Part shown: in pieces, positions 57,421 to 64,000 of the stretch
Layout: each line of letters opens with the position of its first letter
Position numbering within the stretch: position 1 is the first letter of the stretch
Made by a program: the position numbers and the translations under genes
Assembly (NCBI GenBank): GCA_038277395.1
Contig: CM076193.1
Location: 85,699,583 to 85,763,582 of the forward strand
DNA length: 64,000 bases
Origin: Dryocosmus kuriphilus
Lineage: Eukaryota > Arthropoda > Insecta > Hymenoptera > Cynipidae
Direction: 5' to 3'
The notes under the pieces: generated by a model
Seen by the model: the letters and a program-made list of their open reading frames with translations, nothing else
What the model was told of the DNA's origin: nothing
Database searches by the model: none

Positions 57421-57529
57421 ACCATAACACATTAGGGAAGTAATAAATCATGTCGATTAGCTTATATATAAACACATTCCACAACTATACGTTACAGAAA
57501 TCGGATACTTTTAATGGCATAAATTCTTC

Positions 57530-58440
57530 AATAAGTCTCCCTATGTTTTATAGAACAAAGATTCCTTCGTAATCAGATCAGATTGTGGCCGACTTTTAAA
57601 TTTTATTTTAACGCATTACGGAAGCAATAAATTATATCAATTAGTAATGCCACATTTCATCTCTTACACGTGCGCTGTCAAATTCTTGTCACATAATTAC
57701 TATATTATATTTTCATGATATGTTTTGTAGAACAAAGGGTTTCTTTATAATCAAGTTAGACACGTTTAGGCAGGTTTGCAGTCTAAACGATAAACACATT
57801 ATATAAGAATGAGTCATACTCTTCACGAGTATTTTTAATGATATAAATTCCTCAATAATTCTCCCTATGCTTTATAGAACAAAGATTCCTTTTTAATCTT
57901 ATTAGACTCGTGACCTACTTTTTAAATTTTATTTTAACGCATTACGGAAGCAATAAATTATGTCAATTAGTAATGCCACATTTCATCTCTTATACGTGCG
58001 CTGTCAAATTCTTGTCACATAATTACTATATTATATTTTCATGATATGTTTTATAGAACGAAGGGTTTCTTTATAACCAAGTTAGACATGTGTAAACACG
58101 TTCGCAGCCTGCGCGATAAACACATTCCATAAGAATGAGTCATACTCTTCACGAGTATTTTTAATGATATAAATTCATCAATAATTCTCCCTATGCTTTA
58201 TAGAACAAAGATTCCTTTTTAATCTTATTAGACTCATGACCTACTTTTAAATTTTTATCTTAACGCATTACGGAAGCAATAAATTATATCAATTAGTAAT
58301 GCCTCATTCCATCTCTTACACGTGCGCTGTCAAATTCTTGTCACATAATTACTATATATTATATTTTCATGATATGTTTTATAGAACAAAGGGTTTCTTT
58401 ATAATCAAGTTAGACACGTTTAGACAGGTTTGTAGTCTAC
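57530..58440. repeat. ~326-bp tandem repeats, three copies, right arm
   Basis: Inverted counterpart of 43380-44290, with the word ATTTTCATGATATG at about 57710, 58036 and 58365. Confidence 0.8.
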
Positions 58441-58817
58441 ACGATAAACACATTTCATAATTCTTAGAAGATGACGTAATTTCTAAGAACTGACAAATTT
58501 CTTGGAAAAATATATTAGGGAAGTAATAAATCATGTCGATTAGCTTATATATAAACACAATCCACAACTATATGCGTTACAGAAATCGAATATTTTTAAT
58601 TTGACACGTGGCATAGGAGAAAGACAGAGAGAGAGAGGGGGGTAGAGAGAGAGAGAGATTTGTTTATGCAAAATTCACGTTTAACAATCGCGTATTATTT
58701 ATTTACTGACGTCACACCGTCTAGGTGCTTAGCGCGGACTTGAACCGCTTTAGCTCTCGATGTCGGTAACTGTCGGTAACAGGGATCTTGTCACAGAACC
58801 GGCCCTGTATAACTACT

Positions 58818-58823
58818 AAATCA
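58818..58823. repeat. Right copy of 6-bp target duplication (AAATCA)
   Basis: Exact direct copy of 42994-42999, directly after the terminal ...TATAACTACT. Confidence 0.8.
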
Positions 58824-60355
58824 TAAAGTAAAATGATAAATTATAGAGGAACTTTTTGTTGATTAGACGTTATTGTAAACAAAAAAACTAGAGGAAAATA
58901 TCCGCAATAGTTCATGGTCACTGCATATAAAATAGCTTGCGAACTGACCTGCAGAAACACGTGACAGTCTCCTGCACATTGATACAGAGGGAGGTGTTGA
59001 TAGTCCAGTACTTCACAACTTTCCTACTTCCTAGACCTAGACCGAACATGGCGGAATCTCACAAAATTACAATACGGAACAGTAGTAAATAGTTACAGGA
59101 ACACGCAAACAAACACTTCGATTTCAGCAAAAATATTACTCTTTGGTTGCATAAAACAGTAATTTAAGGTCTTATTTTAGGAAAAACAAAATTACAGCAT
59201 AGTGTCGCAAATCAATAAAGAAAAAAAATGAAGCCAATAAAGTGAAATGAGTAGGGGATTTTAAAAGAAAGTAAAAAATTAAATCAGTAAAGGGATAGTA
59301 AAACTTAGGAAATGAGAGGCATGGACATAAAAGAAATCAAAAACGAAAATAGGAAAAAGAAAAGAAGGAATGCATCACTGAAGTAGTATGAAAGTCAAAT
59401 CCATTCTGAAAAACTGTAAAATCATAGAGAAACCTCCAGATTTTCTTATGATAAAATCTGACAAAAACGCTGCAGACAGTTGACAACTACATTGAAAATT
59501 GTGAATGTGGTTGTAAATGTCAATGCAGTTGTTAAAGTTGTTTTCAACTGTTTGCAGCGTTTTTCAACTTTGTTGTAATTATGTAGCTAAAGTTCTGTAA
59601 CTTCAAATGAACGAAATATAGTTTGTCAGTTCTATTTTATCTAGAAATATAATTCTCATTACAAATAAAAAGTAATTATACTTTCAATGTAACGAACCAC
59701 TATTTATACACTATTTTTAGCTTTAAACAGCAACCAATAAAAAATTTCGTTCATTTAATGTTCAGAAATTCAAGCATATTAAGTAATTTTGCAAATATTT
59801 TAAAAGTATTGTTCTCTTTCCGTTTGGAGTAATGCCGAAATTTTTATTATGTAATTCAAATCCAAAATCAAAACTTCCACGTACTGAACCTTTTTAAGAT
59901 TGAAGTACATTCAATGTATTTTTTTTAATGATATGAAATGAGTTTTTCCGGCTAGAACGTACTAAAACAAATAATCTTCCTCGAGGAGTTCAATAGACTC
60001 GGAACATACATCAGATTTTAAGATTACATAGATTTCAAAAGATATAAAATTTCAAGGGATTTCATGGGATAGCATAAGATTTCACAATATTTCAAAAGCT
60101 TTAAGGAAACTCCAACATTATAAGGCATTTTAAAGGAATCAATATTTTCACTCCATCCACAAAATCTCGATTCAAGAACTTTAGGAGTTTAGGCACGTTT
60201 CAGTAGAGAGTTGCAAAAGTGCAGGAGCGCTTTTCTAACCAATCTTGTAAAACCTAATACCGTTACCATGACGAGACCAAGAATTTTTAAATCACTGACC
60301 ACGAAAAATCATTATAAATCTTGTAATCATTTATATGTGGGGCATTCTTTGTCAG
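58824..60355. other. AT-rich right flank of the palindrome
   Basis: No gene was seen. A hairpin lies at 59463-59564. Around 60000-60180 there are TTTCAAAAG / ATTTCA words like those of 4080-4520. Confidence 0.35.
59463..59564. repeat. Hairpin with ~25-bp arms
   Basis: AAAAACGCTGCAGACAGTTGA and the inverted copy (TCAACTGTTTGCAGCGTTTTT) enclose ~55 nt that itself contains CAAC/GTTG and TGCAGTTG words. Confidence 0.6.
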
Positions 60356-60360
60356 ACCGG

Positions 60361-60384
60361 ACCCCCCCCCCCCCCCCCCCCCCC
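60361..60384. repeat. Poly-C run
   Basis: A run of about 24 C; its length is likely unreliable in assembly. Confidence 0.8.
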
Positions 60385-60436
60385 ACTTGGCCAAAATTTG
60401 GGTACAGTAAAAAATCTCGTTTTGGGCTTAAATTGT

Positions 60437-60437
<1 letters not shown>

Positions 60438-60490
<53 letters not shown>
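60438..60490. repeat. (TA)n microsatellite
   Basis: About 26 TA units. Confidence 0.95.
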
Positions 60491-60493
<3 letters not shown>

Positions 60494-60529
60494 AACTTTA
60501 CTTTAAACCGCGGCCTTTTGCAAAAATCA

Positions 60530-61075
60530 ATATGGCGGGATCAATATGGCGGCTGAAGTTGATGAAAACCTCATCGAAAAATAATGAAACGTCTGATATA
60601 AGTAGTTGAAAATTCATTCGATTTTCAGGAAAGTCAATGTCTGAACATTTTTTGGGTCGATAATTACGAATCTGACGTCAAAATTTAAAATGTTCAAAAT
60701 CCAAAATGGCGCATATAAAATGCAAAAAGCTATTTGATTTGCATGACACTAGGCACTGGGTGTTTTCGGGGTCGCTGATTTCGAATCCGAAATTCAAATT
60801 TGAAAATTCAAAATGTCGGATAAAAATACAAAAAGTTATTTGATTTGTATGACACTTGACACTCGGGGAATTTCTGGGTCGCTATTTTCGAATCCGAAAT
60901 TCAAATTTGAAAATTCAAAATTGTGGATTCAAAATGGCGGATAAAAATGCAAAAAGTTATTTGATTTGTATGACACTTGACACTCGGAGGTTTTCTGGGT
61001 TGCTGATTTCGTATCCGAAATTCAAATTTGACAGACCGAAAACGCAAAAAGTGATTTTATTTGCATGACACGTGG
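60530..61075. repeat. ~120-bp tandem repeat, about four and a half units
   Basis: Each unit carries AAAATGGCGGATAAAAATGC, TTATTTGATTTGTATGACAC, a GACACTCGG...TTTCTGGGTCGCT block and TTCGAATCCGAAATTCAAAT. A related but diverged block is near 62990-63170. No coding signal. Confidence 0.75.
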
Positions 61076-61525
61076 TGGCAAATCCCGAATAGCGGACCAT
61101 ATTTGGATCGTTATCTTGAATTTGGTCATTTTTAATTCCCTTTACATACGCAACGCTTGCTTATTTGCGAAAAGCGCGATCGGTTAGCATCACAGCTTTA
61201 AAGTTGTATATGAAACCAAGAAACAGAAGAAAGTTATGTAGCTGCTCAATTTCTTAAAGTATTTCATAGAACAGAGAAACAGAAGATGATCACATATACT
61301 GTCATTTGTTTTAAGCATTTTATAGAGCACAGAAACAGAAGACGATCACATACACTTGCGCTTGGCTTTTAATTATACTACTGTATATTAAAACATTCAC
61401 TTCCATTGATTTTGTTTCAACGACGATTTTCCTGACGACAATTAATTGCAAGAGGTTTTCATCAGTCGTTTTAACGACTATTGCCTAAAGTAAATCTAGC
61501 TCGAGTAACGTTGTACGTTATCATT

Positions 61526-62222
61526 ATGGCTGAAAAAATTCGGACAGATCGATGCACAAATCCTTATACATATAAGGAAGATGGTGTACCTAATCACAAA
61601 GACTCAAATCTTAGAAAAACATCAAATGCACTTTTACAACAAAAACCAAGTTTGCAGAAAAATGGTATGGTATGTCATGATTGTAGATTGAAACGATCAC
61701 TAACACGATCCAATAGTAATATGTCTATAGACGATTCCTTCAACAGTGTTAACGTGGAAACTGATGTAAGCTCAACTGAGAGAGAACCCAACAATTCAAA
61801 CTCTTCTTTAGAGTCAAAACGAATGTCCATCTACACAATTACTCGAATTGGTAGTACTCCTGCAAGGAATAAAAAATAAATTTGCAACCTTGGGAATTAA
61901 TGACCCTATGAAGCTTAAAATTCTGACTTTTGCACCAGAATCTTGGAGCATTAGAAAAATTTCTACAAAGTTTGGTACATCTGGATACTTAGCTAAAAAA
62001 AGCTAAAGAATTAAGATCCTCTCATGGAGTTTTGGCCGCTGTTAAGGCAAGAGCTGGTAAAAATCTACCAGATTCTACCATTACGAAAATCAATGAATTT
62101 TATAATGATGATACAATTAGTAGAATAATTCCAGGGATGAAGGAAACTGTATCGGTTAAGATTGATGGCTAGCGTGTTAAAGTGCAAAAACGTCTTTTAC
62201 TAATGGATTTAACAGAATTACA
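61526..62222 (+). pseudogene. Mobile-element-associated protein of unknown function, broken and interrupted
   Basis: The likely start is the ATG at 61526 (MAEKIRTDRCTNPY). The N-terminal ~60 residues hold Cys-Asn-Pro...His and MVCHDCRLK, a probable zinc-binding layout. A Ser/Asn-rich linker runs to a stop at 61877. The match then continues in another frame (KLKILTFAPESWSIRKI), shifts again at a 7-A run near 62005 (AKKAKELRSSHGVLAAVK), contains a stop at 62170, and reaches LLLMDLTELH, where it is cut at 62223 by the terminal repeat of the next element. From memory, proteins of this layout are widespread, uncharacterised and repeat-associated in arthropods and cnidarians. No function is assigned. 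Confidence 0.55.
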
Positions 62223-62343
62223 TACAGGGTGGCACAAAAGTATGGAAACCCCTGAATAACTCATCAGAAATGATTTTTTCTTGAAAAATATAAATACAAA
62301 AGTTTTAATATTTTACCCTGGCTATTCAATGGCGATCTTGGTT

Positions 62344-62879
62344 TGACCTTGACCATGAGCTTGAAGGTCATATCAAGGTCAAATCCAATTTTTTAAATGA
62401 GAAGCCCCATTTTTTATTGCGGACTTGGAAAGAGCAGGAAATTTTACGTTCAAGTATGACCTTGACCATGAACTTCAAGGTCATTCCAAGATCAAACTTG
62501 TTTTTTTCAAATGGGAACCCGTCTCAATTTTTTAAATGGGAAGCTCCATTTTTTATTGCGGATTTGGAAAGAGCAGGAAATTTTACGTTTAAGTATGATC
62601 TTGTCCGTGTCCTTGACCTTCAAGGTCATTCCAAGGTCAAACTTGTTTTTTCAAATGGGAACCCCTATTTTTCATTGTGGATGTGGAAAGAGAAGGAAAT
62701 TTTATCTTCAAGTATAACCTTGACCATGGCCTTCAAGGTCATTCCAAGGTCACACCTTGTTTTTTCAAATGAGAACCCCCATTTTTTATTGCGGATTTGG
62801 AAAGAGCAGAAAATTTTACCTTCAAGTGCGACTTTATCCATAATCATGCTCTTGGCCTTGAACCAGGTTGTCAAGGTCA
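62344..62879. promoter_or_regulatory. Tandem repeats with seven exact TCAAGGTCA nuclear-receptor-type sites
   Basis: TCAAGGTCA or its complement TGACCTTGA occurs exactly at 62344, 62373, 62457, 62475, 62620, 62733 and 62871. Near matches (TGAAGGTCA at 62362, CCAAGGTCA near 62631 and 62745) sit among them. Each repeat unit (107-152 bp) also carries a GGAAAGAGCAGGAAATTTTA block. TCAAGGTCA is the extended half-site bound by the FTZ-F1/SF-1 and ERR orphan receptors. Use by such receptors is inference; the words might instead be transposase sites. Confidence 0.5.
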
Positions 62880-63195
62880 TTTTAAAAAGATTTTTTCAAG
62901 AATTTTGAAAAATCACAGCCACTGTAGGGTAACCCCCTAGCAATCCCAGTCAGATTTTGGACAATTCATATTAGTCCCAGTTTTACACCAAATTTGGCGT
63001 AAATTGGTTGATTCTTTGAAAATTTTGTCCGCCAACTGGGTTCTGCCATCTTGGATTAATAATTTTCAAAAACTGATTTCAGATTCGTAATCAGCGATCC
63101 AAAAAATCTCCGCATACCAAAGGCGTAAATTGGTCGATTTTTTGAAAATCTTGTTCGCCAACCGTGTAACGTACTCTAAAGTATGCCTTTTGAGG
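62880..63195. other. Leader segment related to the 60.5-61.1 kb repeat
   Basis: 62990-63170 has GGCGTAAATTGGTNGATT twice (62995 and 63122) and AGCGATCCAAAAAATC, a diverged inverted relative of the GGGTCGCTGATT part of the 120-bp repeat. No gene. Confidence 0.4.
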
Positions 63196-63500
63196 ATAAT
63201 TGAAAAACAGATACTTTTGCTGCTTTGGCCTCTCTAACAGACTTTTTCAGGATAGATAGTAAGTGGAGTTTATTTTTTTTTTTGGCGCGGTTGCTGCTTT
63301 TCAATACTCCTTTTTAGGATGTTCGAGAAACAGTTACTTTCGCTGCTTAAGCACCTCTAACAGTCCTTTTCAGGATAGTTAGTGGAGTTCTTTTTTAGGG
63401 GGCGCAATTGCTGTTTCTTAATAGTTCTTTCTGGGAGTCTTTGAAATATGTTATTTTATTTCTTTCTTTCACTATGGCTTCTCTAACAGAACAAGAGAGA
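63196..63500. repeat. ~125-bp tandem repeats leading into the transposase start
   Basis: CTCTAACAG-type blocks occur at about 63230, 63352 and 63483, each followed or preceded by TTTTCAGGATAG, GGAGTT and GGCGC-rich parts. The transposase ATG (63474) lies in the third copy (ATGGCTTCTCTAACAG); the first two have no ATG at that point. Confidence 0.6.
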
Positions 63501-64000
63501 GTTTCTTTATTAATGATGAGAGATTGGGGTGATAGACGTAGGTCGTATGACGAAGTAGTGCAGTTATTTAATGAAACGTTTCGAGAAGGCTTAACAGGCA
63601 TTAGGAAATCCACTGTCTCTAAAACTATCAGGAGATCTGAAGAAACTGGGACTAATAAGAACCGTCCAAAATCTGGAAGGCCAAAAACTGAAACCTCAGA
63701 AGAGCGGCAAATGGAAGTGGCCCAGTCTTTTGCCGAAGATCCGCATTTAACTCTTAGGAAGGCCTCTCAACAGTTTCAAATTAATCGATTGTCAATTTTT
63801 AGGAATTTAAAAATCATTAAATTTCACCCTTACAAAATACACCTTAATTCAGAAATAAATGAAGACGATTTTGACCCGCGAGCTGAATTTTGTGAGAACA
63901 TGATGGAAAGAATTGTTCAGAATCCTAATTTTCAGTCACTCATCGTTTTCTCAGACGAATCAACATTTCAACTTAACGGTGAAGTAAATCGCCACAATTG
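63474..64000 (+). CDS. Mariner-like transposase, N-terminal part, runs off right edge
   Basis: The frame is open for 175 codons from ATG 63474 to the end of the window, without a stop. The first ~110 residues carry a helix-turn-helix type DNA-binding region: RDWGDRRRSYDEVVQLFNE, then STVSKTIRR and the linker RPKSGRPKTE, then a second helical part (LRKASQQF, FHPYK). Residues about 155-170 read LIVFSDESTFQLNG followed by VNRHN, which holds the first catalytic Asp of the DDE/D triad. The other two would lie beyond 64000. It would cut and rejoin the element ends at TA. It is the only transposase in the window without visible damage. Confidence 0.8.
   Translation, partial: MASLTEQERVSLLMMRDWGDRRRSYDEVVQLFNETFREGLTGIRKSTVSKTIRRSEETGTNKNRPKSGRPKTETSEERQMEVAQSFAEDPHLTLRKASQQFQINRLSIFRNLKIIKFHPYKIHLNSEINEDDFDPRAEFCENMMERIVQNPNFQSLIVFSDESTFQLNGEVNRHN

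Larger units (their letters stand above)
43000..58817. mobile_element. 15.8-kb palindromic element, Polinton-like ends, twin zinc-finger genes
   Basis: The whole element is an inverted repeat: left arm 43000 to about 50387, right arm about 50400 to 58817, with ~12 bp between. The termini are AGTAGTTATACAGGGCCGG and its complement (AG...CT), with a 6-bp direct duplication outside. Arms match closely, with scattered substitutions and short indels (for example a 3-bp indel near 49570/51246), and each extends to the very end. The right arm is ~1 kb longer because of one extra tandem unit. Length, 6-bp duplication and AG ends fit Polinton/Maverick elements, but no polymerase B, retroviral-type integrase, ATPase, protease or capsid gene is visible. 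It is probably non-autonomous or a new foldback family. Arm differences and target duplications argue against an assembly artefact. Confidence 0.75.
62223..64000 (+). mobile_element. Mariner-like element, left part, runs off right edge
   Basis: TA at 62223-62224 is followed by CAGGGTGGCACAAAAGTATGG, which looks like a terminal repeat of the Tc1/mariner superfamily. About 1.25 kb of non-coding leader follows, then a transposase start. The right end is outside the window, so the pairing of this end with the transposase is inference. The long leader is unusual for mariners, which usually have under 200 bp. Confidence 0.55.

Noticed and set aside
43000..58817. Palindrome as a pure assembly or sequencing fold-back artefact
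   Set aside because: Arms differ by substitutions, short indels and a whole 1-kb unit, flanks are unrelated, and an exact 6-bp direct duplication borders the element. Long-read confirmation is still needed.

Overview
The window looks like repeat-rich, gene-poor nuclear DNA from an arthropod, most likely an insect. This rests on AT-rich sequence, an arthropod-type TATA plus TCATTC initiator at one gene pair, and a mixture of mariner-like, RTE-like, Penelope-like, SINE, MITE and LTR-element remains. I recognise no conserved host gene. Nearly all coding sequence belongs to mobile elements, and most of it is broken by stops, frameshifts or deletions.

Layout. 1-981 (minus) is the open 5' part of a retrotransposon Gag gene running off the left edge. 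Upstream of it, about 1.69-3.54 kb is packed with small hairpins arranged in two tandem arrays. 3.7-10.6 kb holds AT-rich DNA, a Harbinger-type MITE with TTA target duplication, a nested foldback cluster and a MITE with a 9-bp target duplication. 10.9-11.6 kb is a Penelope-like fragment. 11.9-15.3 kb is a decayed RTE-clade LINE and 15.8-16.66 kb a deleted mariner. 16.7-19.0 kb is a satellite-like tandem repeat, followed by short GAA-loop hairpins (19.1-19.5 kb). 20.14-27.89 kb is a 7.75-kb foldback-type element with arms of about 2.3 kb. It holds a pseudogene resembling the C-terminal end of a ubiquitin-specific protease and an inserted tRNA-derived SINE. 28.2-30.9 kb is a second Penelope-like element with two decayed hammerhead-ribozyme-like motifs. 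31-43 kb is mostly unrecognised, with small hairpin/MITE elements and a deleted mariner-family element (39.56-40.47 kb).

The most unusual object is 43,000-58,817: a 15.8-kb, almost perfect palindrome bounded by an exact 6-bp duplication (AAATCA) and ending AG...CT. Length, target duplication and termini fit the Polinton/Maverick pattern, but none of the polymerase, integrase, ATPase, protease or capsid genes is visible. It carries instead two head-to-head copies of one 223-aa C2HC zinc-finger protein, fired outwards from a shared mirror-image promoter about 290 bp wide. The arms also hold tandem arrays of ~326 bp and ~1 kb units, purine GAG tracts and a decayed second copy of the protein's C-terminus. 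The right arm has one more 1-kb unit than the left, which accounts for its extra ~1 kb.

The right end (60.5-64 kb) has a ~120-bp tandem repeat and a decayed mobile-element protein gene. That gene is cut by an insertion at TA of a mariner-like element whose intact transposase start runs off the window. The leader of this element carries seven exact TCAAGGTCA motifs.
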